64,000 nucleotides of DNA from Winogradskyella wandonensis (GTDB lineage: Bacteria; Bacteroidota; Bacteroidia; Flavobacteriales; Flavobacteriaceae), in contig NZ_SMGI01000002.1 of NCBI RefSeq assembly GCF_004346845.1, positions 434,001 through 498,000 of the forward strand, in the 5' to 3' direction. Under the pieces are notes generated by a model. That model saw only the letters and a program-made list of their open reading frames with translations. It was not told the origin of the DNA and did no database searches. Numbering within the stretch: the first letter of the stretch is position 1; the number at the start of each line of letters is the position of its first letter. Shown here in pieces: positions 1-7,956 of the stretch. The position numbers were made by a program, and so were the translations under genes.

Positions 1-551
1 TCTATTTGACTTCTACAGCCTGAGGAGTCGACAAATACAATAAAATAATTTGTTCCTCCTGTAGGAATAGCGTCTGTTGGCAATGCTTGATTCGCAAGTT
101 CAAAGTCTGTATAAATCTCAACAGAGCCTCCAGGCGGTTGGGCAAAGCTTAAAACTTCATCTATATACAGTTGAATTGTTGGAGACTCATTACTACAGTA
201 AACAGCATCTAAGTTTTGGTTAGTTGGGCTCAACACAAAAGATACTGTAATGGCCTCTCTTGTACCGCACGTGCCCGTACTGTTACCGGCATAATAAACG
301 CCTTCTGAAACGAGCTCATTAGAATTAAAAGTTGTTCCTCCTGTTGGGGAATCGTACCATTGGATATCATTATTGATATCTGTCGCATAAATATTTAAAT
401 CTTGAATGGTTAACCCAGCGGCATCACAAACTAGTGGCGAGGGATTAGTTACTGTTGGACATTGTGCACTAACATGACTGGTAAAGGCAAATAGTAACAA
501 AGCAGCAGTAATTGATTTAAACAAGTTCCTATTGATAAGGTTTGTTTTCAT
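1..551 (-). CDS. Secreted Ig-like surface/adhesin protein, N-terminal part only
   Basis: The gene starts at an ATG complementary to 549-551 and runs off the left edge, so only about 183 residues are visible. They begin with a Sec signal peptide (basic start, hydrophobic core, cleavage after VSAQ) followed by beta-rich sequence with paired cysteines. The stretch WYDSPTGGTTF and a following YYAG segment resemble the Ig-like repeats of large flavobacterial surface proteins, many of which end in a gliding-motility-type sorting domain; that end is outside the window. It lies downstream of the coxA terminator and should have its own promoter in 552-736, where I see no convincing match to the -33/-7 consensus. 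Function is unknown; a surface adhesin or T9SS cargo is the likeliest reading. Confidence 0.7.
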   Translation of the reverse strand, partial: MKTNLINRNLFKSITAALLLFAFTSHVSAQCPTVTNPSPLVCDAAGLTIQDLNIYATDINNDIQWYDSPTGGTTFNSNELVSEGVYYAGNSTGTCGTREAITVSFVLSPTNQNLDAVYCSNESPTIQLYIDEVLSFAQPPGGSVEIYTDFELANQALPTDAIPTGGTNYFIVFVDSSGCRSQI

Positions 552-736
552 AATCAAAATGTTGGTTAAGTTTTGGTTATAGTTTGAATAAAAAAAGTAC
601 TTATTTTTCGTACAAATCTTATATTCGGGTGCAATTTAACGAAAAATTTTGTATTTCATCGGATTTTAATGTTTTTTATCGATAAAATTTGCGCTTTGGC
701 TAAGAAAAAATACTTAACGTGCTGACTTACAGTAAT

Positions 737-796
737 TTGAATAAAAACAAAAATCCCTAAGATTAGCTAATCTTAGGGATTTTTGTTTTTATTCAA
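737..796. terminator. Terminator of the act-cox operon; 60-bp perfect palindrome
   Basis: Positions 737-766 are the exact reverse complement of 767-796, with no spacer and a centre at 766/767. The core arm is CCCTAAGATTAG and is flanked by A/T runs, so the folded RNA ends in a U-rich tract on either strand. It begins 9 nt after the coxA stop and is most likely the intrinsic terminator of the respiratory operon. Confidence 0.9.
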
Positions 797-805
797 TTGG
801 ATTCT

Positions 806-2599
806 TTAATGTTGTAGTTCCTCTTCACCATCTTTCATTGGGACATTTTGAGGCACAAAGTCTTCCTCATGTCCTGGCTTACTATAATCGTAAGACCATC
901 TGTAAACCGTTGGTAAAGCACCAGGCCAGTTACCATGAATATGCTTTACAGGAGCAGTCCATTCTAATGTGTTAGACTTCCACGGATTTTGTTCCGCCTT
1001 TTTGCCGTAGAACATACTGCTAAAGAAGTTGTACAAGAATACTAGCTGAAATGCACCTCCTACAAGAGCAAACATTGTAATGACTACCTGTGTATTTGTA
1101 GTATCATCGAACAATGGGAAGTTAGAGTTTGTATAATATCTTCGAGGTAATCCCGCCATACCTATAAAGTGCATTGGGAAGAAAACACCGTAAGCACAGA
1201 TGGCTGTTACCCAGAAATGGAGATATCCTAAATTCTTATTCATCATTCTACCAAACATTCTTGGGAACCAGTGGTAAACCCCGGCAAATAACCCATAAAG
1301 TGCAGATATACCCATTACCAAGTGGAAATGCGCCACAACAAAATATGTATCATGAACATTGATGTCTAATGCACTATCACCTAAGATAATACCTGTAAGA
1401 CCACCTGTAATGAAAGTTGATACTAAACCAATAGAGAATAGCATCGCTGGATTCATCTGTAGATTACCTTTCCAAAGCGTTGTAATATAATTAAAGGCTT
1501 TTACTGCTGAAGGAATTGCAATTAATAAAGTTGTAAATGTAAATACTGAACCTAAGAACGGATTCATACCAGAAATAAACATATGATGACCCCAAACTAT
1601 TGTAGATAAGAATGCAATAGCCAAAATTGAAGCAACCATGGCACGGTAACCAAATATTGGCTTACGTGAATTTGTTGCAATAATCTCTGATGTAATACCT
1701 AATGCTGGTAATAATACAATATAAACTTCAGGGTGACCTAAGAACCAGAAAAGGTGTTCGAATAATACAGGCGAACCTCCTTGGTAATGTAAAACTTCAC
1801 CTTGAATAAATATATCTGATAAGAAGAATGACGTTCCAAAACTTCTATCCATTATTAATAATAGGGCTGCAGATAATAAAACTGGGAATGAAATTACACC
1901 AATGATTGCTGTTACAAAGAACGCCCAAATAGTTAATGGTAAACGTGTCATTGACATCCCTTTTGTACGTAGGTTCAATACTGTTACAATATAGTTTAAC
2001 GACCCTAATAAGGAAGATGCAATAAATATTGCCATTGATACTAACCAGAGTGTCATTCCTGCACCTGAACCGCCTTGTGCCATTGGTAAAGCTGATAATG
2101 GTGGGTAAATTGTCCAACCTGCAGCCGCTGGTCCTGCCTCTACGAATAGAGATAATATCATTATCACACTAGATAAGAAAAATAACCAATAGGAAATCAT
2201 GTTAAGAAATCCTGAAGCCATATCCCTAGCACCAATCTGTAATGGAATTAATAAGTTACTAAACGTACCACTAAGACCTGCGGTAAGCACAAAGAAAACC
2301 ATGATGGTACCATGAATGGTCACTAATGCTAAATAAATATCGGCATCCATGACACCTTCTGGCGCCCACTTGCCTAATAAGGCTTCGAATAATACATTTG
2401 GTTTCTCTGGCCACGCAATTTGCATACGCATCATTAAGGACATCATAATCCCTACAACACCCATAATAATACCTGTAATTAAGTATTGTTTAGCAATCAT
2501 CTTGTGATCTTGGCTAAAAATATACTTAGTTACAAAGGTCTCTTTGTGGTGATGTACGTCGTGGTCGTCGTGAACGTGTGTTTCTGCTGTTACTGACAT
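806..2599 (-). CDS. coxA: Cytochrome c oxidase subunit I
   Basis: Catalytic subunit of an inner-membrane haem-copper oxidase that reduces oxygen to water and pumps protons. The 597 residues carry the A-type signatures: haem a ligand His96 in HGTIMVFF, Cu-B His289 with the cross-linking Tyr293 in GHPEVYI, the pair His338-His339, and helix X with HDTYFVVAHFHLVMG (haem a3 and haem a ligands near 424 and 426). About 12 membrane helices follow a soluble N-terminus with six histidines between residues 8 and 18. It is the last gene of the act-cox operon, 37 nt after coxB. No subunit III gene is in the window. The fusion of ACIII and oxidase genes in one operon suggests a supercomplex, as known for Flavobacterium johnsoniae. 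Confidence 0.97.
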   Translation of the reverse strand: MSVTAETHVHDDHDVHHHKETFVTKYIFSQDHKMIAKQYLITGIIMGVVGIMMSLMMRMQIAWPEKPNVLFEALLGKWAPEGVMDADIYLALVTIHGTIMVFFVLTAGLSGTFSNLLIPLQIGARDMASGFLNMISYWLFFLSSVIMILSLFVEAGPAAAGWTIYPPLSALPMAQGGSGAGMTLWLVSMAIFIASSLLGSLNYIVTVLNLRTKGMSMTRLPLTIWAFFVTAIIGVISFPVLLSAALLLIMDRSFGTSFFLSDIFIQGEVLHYQGGSPVLFEHLFWFLGHPEVYIVLLPALGITSEIIATNSRKPIFGYRAMVASILAIAFLSTIVWGHHMFISGMNPFLGSVFTFTTLLIAIPSAVKAFNYITTLWKGNLQMNPAMLFSIGLVSTFITGGLTGIILGDSALDINVHDTYFVVAHFHLVMGISALYGLFAGVYHWFPRMFGRMMNKNLGYLHFWVTAICAYGVFFPMHFIGMAGLPRRYYTNSNFPLFDDTTNTQVVITMFALVGGAFQLVFLYNFFSSMFYGKKAEQNPWKSNTLEWTAPVKHIHGNWPGALPTVYRWSYDYSKPGHEEDFVPQNVPMKDGEEELQH

Positions 2600-2636
2600 A
2601 ATCTTTTATCTTTTTCTTAAAACAATTTTTTTAATG

Positions 2637-3698
2637 CTAATTTAATGAATTTTCGAAAGTTTTTTGTTCTTTCATCCATGCATCAAATTCTTCTTGAGTC
2701 TCTACAACTATCTTCATTTGCATGTTGTAGTGAGACTTTCCACATATTTTATTACAGAGTAATAAATAATCAAATTCATAAGTAAGGTCTTGCCCAGAGG
2801 CTTCAATTTCGGCTTTACGATCTAATCTAAGTGCATTTATATTTGCAACTTTATCTTGGATATCCGGATTAGAGCGCATCTCTGCAGTAGTTACAGTTGG
2901 TGTAAATGCAAACTGTGTAACCATACCTGGAACGCAGTTCATCTGTGCTCTAAAATGTGGCATATAAGCCGAGTGTAATACATCCTGAGAACGCATCTTA
3001 AATAAGATTGGTCTGTTAACTGGTAAATGTAATTCTGTTACAATAACATCATCTTTTGCATTTGGATCATCCTCATCAACACCCAATATATTGGCTCTAT
3101 CTAAGTCAATTAACCTAACATTGGCTTTACCTAAAACATTGTCTTCACCACCATATCTTGCTTTCCAATTAAATTGCTGAGCATATAATTCAATAACCAT
3201 TGGATCTTCACTTTCGTCGATATTCATGATATCATTCCAGGTGAATAATCCATAGATAATTAAACCTGCTAGAACAATTACAGGAATAATTGTCCAGATT
3301 GCTTCTAATGTATTATTATCTGCGTAAAATAAAGCCTTACGTCCTTTTTCTCCTTTATATTTAAATGCAAAATAATGTAATAAAAATTGTGTAACTATCT
3401 GAACAAAGAATATAACAATCATAGAAATGACCATTAAATTATCTATCCCTGGACCATGCTCTGATGCTGAATTAGACATTAGAGGTAAATCGCCCAAATA
3501 CACAAAACTTGCAATGGTAATAGCATATATGAAGATTAAAAAAGCAATCATCATATAACCATTAAATCTGTTATCCTTGTCGGTAGCTACTTGATTATCG
3601 TTTGAAGCACCAACTTGTGCTAAATCAAAAATCTTTACCATTTGCCAAAGGGCAACGGCTACAAATAGTACTATAATAAATATTAACAAAGTTGTCAT
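2637..3698 (-). CDS. coxB: Cytochrome c oxidase subunit II
   Basis: Electron-entry subunit of the oxidase. The 353-residue protein has an N-terminal hydrophobic helix, two further membrane helices (about 45-70 and 85-115) and a C-terminal cupredoxin domain. The binuclear Cu-A site is intact: an upstream HSAYMPHF segment plus CNKICGKSHYNM, which gives the C-x3-C-x3-H-x2-M pattern. There is no fused cytochrome c domain, so electrons must come from ACIII cytochromes (ActA/ActE) or a separate carrier. It is 25 nt after actF and 37 nt before coxA, consistent with cotranscription. The first helix, ahead of the usual two, is an extension typical of Bacteroidota homologues. Confidence 0.95.
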   Translation of the reverse strand: MTTLLIFIIVLFVAVALWQMVKIFDLAQVGASNDNQVATDKDNRFNGYMMIAFLIFIYAITIASFVYLGDLPLMSNSASEHGPGIDNLMVISMIVIFFVQIVTQFLLHYFAFKYKGEKGRKALFYADNNTLEAIWTIIPVIVLAGLIIYGLFTWNDIMNIDESEDPMVIELYAQQFNWKARYGGEDNVLGKANVRLIDLDRANILGVDEDDPNAKDDVIVTELHLPVNRPILFKMRSQDVLHSAYMPHFRAQMNCVPGMVTQFAFTPTVTTAEMRSNPDIQDKVANINALRLDRKAEIEASGQDLTYEFDYLLLCNKICGKSHYNMQMKIVVETQEEFDAWMKEQKTFENSLN

Positions 3699-3723
3699 TA
3701 TCGTCTCAGTTCTAAATTTTTAA

Positions 3724-5064
3724 TTAATAATGAAAGTGTTCACTCTCTTTAATAAATGGGTTTCCTTTTGCCAATAAAGGTGCTTTGCTTAATGCTGTAA
3801 ATACAATAAACAAGAATAATCCTGCAAAGAAACAAATCGCTCCAATTTCTGGTGCTCCTATAAACCATCTTTCACTTACTGTTGCAGGCATAATCATATT
3901 AAAGACGTCTAAATAATGGCCACATAAGATTACAATTCCTGCCATAACTACAAACCATGGAATACGTTTGTAATCGCTATTCATTAATAATAATAATGGG
4001 AATAGGAAATTCATAGCTACCATACCAAAAAATGGTAATTTGTAGTCTTCTATTCTCGCAACAAAGTACACTACCTCTTCTGGAATGTTAGAATACCAGA
4101 TAAGCATAAATTGAGAAAACCATAAGTATGTCCAGAAAATACTAATACCAAACATAAACTTAGCCAAATCATGTAAGTGACTATCGTTTACAAACTCTAA
4201 TAATCCTTTAGACTTTAAATAGATTGTAATTAATGCTATTACTGTTATACCACTTACAAACATACTTGCAAATACGTACCAACCAAATAATGTAGAGAAC
4301 CAATGAGGATCAACACTCATTATCCAGTCCCAAGACATCATCGATTCTGTGTAGATATAAAACACTAAGAATCCCGCAGAAATTCTGAAATTCTTTTTGA
4401 AATTACTATTATCCTCAGCGGAGTCTTGAGCAATCGAAAACTTACGAGAAAAGTATCTGTATAAAGACCACCCAGCTAAAAATATTGCGCCTCTTATAAA
4501 GAACCAAGGTGTATTTAACCAGCCTTCTTTTGCTTGAATAATCTTATCGTGAGCAACGACATCGGCATCCATCCATATAAATAGATGCTTACCTGCAAAC
4601 GCAGCAACTAAAAGAACCAATATTCCTCCTGGCAATACATAAGCTGTGATACCTTCCATAACTCTAAAAAGTACTGGTGACCAACCTGCTTGCGCCGCAT
4701 ATTGTATAGCATAGAATGCTAAAACGCCCAAAGCAATCATAAAGAAAAAGAACGCAGCAACATATAATGCAGCATAAGGTCTGTTGTGTATTTGGTGTAA
4801 GGCATGCTCTTCATGACTCATTTTATGACCATCTTCTGCATGGTCAGCATCTGCGTATCCTGCTACTTGGCTGTGTGTATCTCCATGTCCAGCATCAGCA
4901 TGCTCATTACCATGACCATCGCCGTGTTCGTTAACTAAATATTCAGATATGTTATCTTCAGTTACAGCATGAGATTTCATGTATCCGTAACCCCATAGCA
5001 GTCCACCTAAAACCACTAATATGATTGAAGCTATCTTTAATCGATTTGAAATTTTATATTCCAT
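3724..5064 (-). CDS. actF: Alternative complex III quinol-binding membrane subunit ActF
   Basis: Membrane subunit of the quinol:cytochrome c/oxygen oxidoreductase known as ACIII, a smaller relative of the NrfD-type subunit ActC. It has 446 residues and about ten predicted membrane helices. One helix (about 10-28) is followed by an acidic, histidine-rich loop (residues 47-93, 11 His) before the main bundle. It sits in the conserved actABCDEF order, 22 nt after actE and 25 nt before coxB. The family role is assigned from operon position and helix pattern. The histidine-rich loop is unusual and could bind copper, zinc or haem; this is inference. Confidence 0.92.
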   Translation of the reverse strand: MEYKISNRLKIASIILVVLGGLLWGYGYMKSHAVTEDNISEYLVNEHGDGHGNEHADAGHGDTHSQVAGYADADHAEDGHKMSHEEHALHQIHNRPYAALYVAAFFFFMIALGVLAFYAIQYAAQAGWSPVLFRVMEGITAYVLPGGILVLLVAAFAGKHLFIWMDADVVAHDKIIQAKEGWLNTPWFFIRGAIFLAGWSLYRYFSRKFSIAQDSAEDNSNFKKNFRISAGFLVFYIYTESMMSWDWIMSVDPHWFSTLFGWYVFASMFVSGITVIALITIYLKSKGLLEFVNDSHLHDLAKFMFGISIFWTYLWFSQFMLIWYSNIPEEVVYFVARIEDYKLPFFGMVAMNFLFPLLLLMNSDYKRIPWFVVMAGIVILCGHYLDVFNMIMPATVSERWFIGAPEIGAICFFAGLFLFIVFTALSKAPLLAKGNPFIKESEHFHY

Positions 5065-5086
5065 CTATATAATCTTTGTCTAAATC

Positions 5087-5644
5087 TTATTTTTCTAAAT
5101 CTGCTTTTAGTTTTTCAACATAAGCCACAACTTGCCAACGCTCTTCTTCGCTCATAAAATTAGCATAAGAGCCCATTGAGTTTTTACCATAATAAATAAC
5201 ATGATAAATACTTCCTGTTGTAATTGCTCTACCAGCATCTGCATAACTTGGCACACCTAAGATTTTCTCACGTTCTACCAAATAACCTTTTCCTGCTCCT
5301 TTATTACCATGACAAATACCGCAGTAAATATCGTACAGCTCTTTCCCTCTTGCATAATCAACTGCTGCAGAATCTAAAGGACTTGTTAAGTTAGCTTTTG
5401 CGTACTCGTAACCCTCATTAGTATCCTCTATCTCGTATAACGAATATCCTCTTGGAATGGTTCCTTCTACCGGAAGCTGAGCTTCGACACCATTTGCAAA
5501 GGCCTCAGATTCTTGATACGCTTCGTAACCCACAGATTGGTACATGTTAGGCATGTACTGATAGTTACGTCTTGTTTTTTTGTTACAAGACACTATACTA
5601 AATAGCATAAGTAATACTACTGATATTTTTAAAGTCGTCTTCAT
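5087..5644 (-). CDS. actE: ACIII monohaem cytochrome c lipoprotein ActE
   Basis: Small periplasmic cytochrome c of ACIII that passes electrons out of the complex. The 185-residue protein begins with an SPII signal ending LFSIVSC (lipid-anchored Cys20), followed by a linker rich in Tyr and Glu. A class I cytochrome c domain covers about residues 98-182. Its single haem motif is CGICH, and NSMGSYANFM carries a methionine likely to be the second axial ligand. It is separated from actD by one nucleotide and lies 22 nt before actF, so it is translated within the operon. Confidence 0.94.
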   Translation of the reverse strand: MKTTLKISVVLLMLFSIVSCNKKTRRNYQYMPNMYQSVGYEAYQESEAFANGVEAQLPVEGTIPRGYSLYEIEDTNEGYEYAKANLTSPLDSAAVDYARGKELYDIYCGICHGNKGAGKGYLVEREKILGVPSYADAGRAITTGSIYHVIYYGKNSMGSYANFMSEEERWQVVAYVEKLKADLEK

Positions 5645-5645
5645 A

Positions 5646-6188
5646 TTAATGTGCGTCTTCGTCTTTTTCTACAATATTAATCTCAACAGCACCAGTCTCT
5701 TTCAATAGATTTGTTAAATCTGCCTCGTTATCATGAATAGCGATTTCCATTAAAAAATGGTCATCCGTTGTTCTTGGGTCTGGATTTTCAGCTTTTTTAA
5801 ATGGCCACATTCTGCTACGTAAGTAAAACGTAATAACCATTAAATGCGCGGCAAAAAATACAGTTAACTCAAACATGATAGGAACAAATGCTGGCATATT
5901 TTCTATATAACTAAAGCTTGGTTTACCACCAATATCCTGTGGCCAATCTTCAATCATTATAAAATTCATCATTACAACGGCTACCGTAAGACCAACACAA
6001 CCGTATAAAAATGCTGTTATTGCTAAACGTGTAGGCGCCAAACCCATAGCTTTATCTAGTCCGTGAACAGGAAATGGGCAATATATTTCTTCGATATGAT
6101 GCTTAGCTGCCTTCACCTTTTTTACGGCTGACATTAAGATATCATCATCGTTATAGATAGCATGAATTACTTTTGAAGCTGCTTCCAT
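5646..6188 (-). CDS. actD: ACIII subunit ActD (DUF3341)
   Basis: Integral subunit of ACIII without cofactors. Its 180 residues comprise a soluble N-terminal ferredoxin-like portion containing YCPFPVHGLDKAMGL, two membrane helices (about 55-80 and 104-125) and a soluble C-terminal tail rich in acidic residues. The CPFPVHG segment is the hallmark of the DUF3341 family. The gene is 5 nt after actC and 1 nt before actE, so the three are probably translationally coupled. The family helps hold the membrane subunits together. Confidence 0.93.
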   Translation of the reverse strand: MEAASKVIHAIYNDDDILMSAVKKVKAAKHHIEEIYCPFPVHGLDKAMGLAPTRLAITAFLYGCVGLTVAVVMMNFIMIEDWPQDIGGKPSFSYIENMPAFVPIMFELTVFFAAHLMVITFYLRSRMWPFKKAENPDPRTTDDHFLMEIAIHDNEADLTNLLKETGAVEINIVEKDEDAH

Positions 6189-6193
6189 ATCTA

Positions 6194-7930
6194 TTAATTG
6201 TTTAATAAGTTTTTAGCCTGTCCTGCCCAATCGTCGCGTTCTGCCCTTCCAGGAAAAGACCCTGTGATTGAATCTAACAAGTCGTATTCGTTTTTAGTCA
6301 TCTTACTTACTTGTAAGAATGTGTAAATTCCTATACTGTTAAGAACTTCTTCCATCTTAGGACCTACACCACTTATTTTCTTTAAATCGTCTGCTGTTTG
6401 TGTATTAGCATCAAATTTTCCGATACTGTTTAATAAATCATCTACTTTACCATCATCTGTATTAGGTAACGGTGCTTCTGTAGAGGCTGTTAATCCCGCT
6501 GAGTATACAGATGTTCTATCATCCGCTCCTGTACCAACTAAACTCTCTCCACTTTCTCTAATGCGCTTGTATCGCTCACCTGATGATTTTAAAATAGTCT
6601 TAACTTCCGCTTGTGCAATTACTGGGAATGTACGCGAGTACAATAAGAATAACACAAAGAAGAAACCAATTGTTCCGATAAAAATACCAATATCTACGAA
6701 TGTCGGAGAGAACATTGTCCAAGACGATGGTAAGTAATCTCTATGCAATGACGTTACGATAATCACAAAACGCTCGAACCACATTCCAATATTTACTACG
6801 ATAGAAATAAAGAAAGAGAACATAATACTTGTTCGTAATTTTTTGAACCACATAAACTGAGGAGAGAATACGTTACAAGACATCATCGCCCAATACGCCC
6901 AAGCATAAGGACCAGTTGCTCTGTTTAAGAATGCATATTGTTCGTATTCTACACCAGAATACCAAGCGATAAATAGCTCCGTAATATAAGCCACACCAAC
7001 AATAGAACCTGTAATCATAATTACGATATTCATCAATTCGATATGCTGTACAGTAATATAATCTTCTAAGCTACATACTTTACGCATGATTATAAGAAGC
7101 GTGTTTACCATAGCGAATCCTGAGAAAATCGCTCCTGCAACGAAATACGGTGGGAAAATTGTGGTATGCCAACCTGGTATTACAGATGTCGCGAAGTCAA
7201 ACGATACAATAGTATGTACAGAAAGTACTAACGGTGTTGCTAAACCAGCAAGTACCAAAGATACTTCTTCAAAACGTTGCCAATCTTTAGCACGGCCAGA
7301 CCAACCAAAACTTAATAAAGAATATATTTTCTTTTGGAATGGCTTGACTGCTCTATCTCTAATCATTGCAAAATCTGGCAATAAACCAGTCCACCAGAAT
7401 ACTAATGATACCGATAAATATGTAGAGATTGCAAATACATCCCAAAGTAATGGCGAGTTAAAGTTTACCCATAACGAACCAAATTGGTTTGGAATTGGCA
7501 GTACCCAGTATGCCAACCATGGACGACCCATGTGAATAATTGGGAATAAACCTGCTTGCACAACTGAGAAAATAGTCATGGCTTCCGCAGAACGGTTAAT
7601 TGCCATACGCCATTTTTGACGGAATAATAAAAGTACGGCAGAAATTAATGTTCCTGCGTGACCAATACCTACCCACCAAACAAAGTTGGTAATATCCCAA
7701 GCCCAGTTTACAGTCTTATTAAGACCCCAAACACCGATACCTGTTGATATGGTATAAATAATACAACCTATTCCCCAAAGGAAAGCGACCAAGGCAATTG
7801 AGAATACAATCCACCATGATTTATTGGCTTTACCTTCGACAGGTCTAGCAACCTCGACAGTTACGTCGTGATAGGATTTTTCTCCTGTTACTAAAGGTCT
7901 TCTAATAGGTGCTTCGTAATGAGACGCCAT
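6194..7930 (-). CDS. actC: ACIII NrfD-type membrane subunit ActC with C-terminal helix-hairpin-helix
   Basis: Quinol-oxidising membrane subunit of ACIII, homologous to NrfD/PsrC. About ten membrane helices fill residues 40-445. The last 65 residues (about 514-578, encoded at 6197-6391) are different: after a linker of about 65 residues comes a soluble domain beginning DDLKKISGVGPKMEEVLNSI. This is the classic GVGPK helix-hairpin-helix signature of DNA/RNA-binding or protein-binding modules. The rest matches ActC in order and neighbours. The start MASHYEAPIRRPLVTG fits the family. It is 26 nt after actB and 5 nt before actD. The HhH tail has no known role in electron transfer. Confidence 0.95.
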   Translation of the reverse strand: MASHYEAPIRRPLVTGEKSYHDVTVEVARPVEGKANKSWWIVFSIALVAFLWGIGCIIYTISTGIGVWGLNKTVNWAWDITNFVWWVGIGHAGTLISAVLLLFRQKWRMAINRSAEAMTIFSVVQAGLFPIIHMGRPWLAYWVLPIPNQFGSLWVNFNSPLLWDVFAISTYLSVSLVFWWTGLLPDFAMIRDRAVKPFQKKIYSLLSFGWSGRAKDWQRFEEVSLVLAGLATPLVLSVHTIVSFDFATSVIPGWHTTIFPPYFVAGAIFSGFAMVNTLLIIMRKVCSLEDYITVQHIELMNIVIMITGSIVGVAYITELFIAWYSGVEYEQYAFLNRATGPYAWAYWAMMSCNVFSPQFMWFKKLRTSIMFSFFISIVVNIGMWFERFVIIVTSLHRDYLPSSWTMFSPTFVDIGIFIGTIGFFFVLFLLYSRTFPVIAQAEVKTILKSSGERYKRIRESGESLVGTGADDRTSVYSAGLTASTEAPLPNTDDGKVDDLLNSIGKFDANTQTADDLKKISGVGPKMEEVLNSIGIYTFLQVSKMTKNEYDLLDSITGSFPGRAERDDWAGQAKNLLNN

Positions 7931-7956
7931 AATTATATATTGATTTCTTTATTAAT

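Noticed and set aside
606..640. Possible promoter for the left-edge secreted gene (TAAGATTTG on the minus strand)
   Set aside because: Spacing inside the -7 box is off by one and no TTG lies at the right distance.
7086..7535. 149-codon plus-strand open frame opposite actC
   Set aside because: Antisense to a well-supported membrane protein; composition reflects the opposite strand and no domain is visible.
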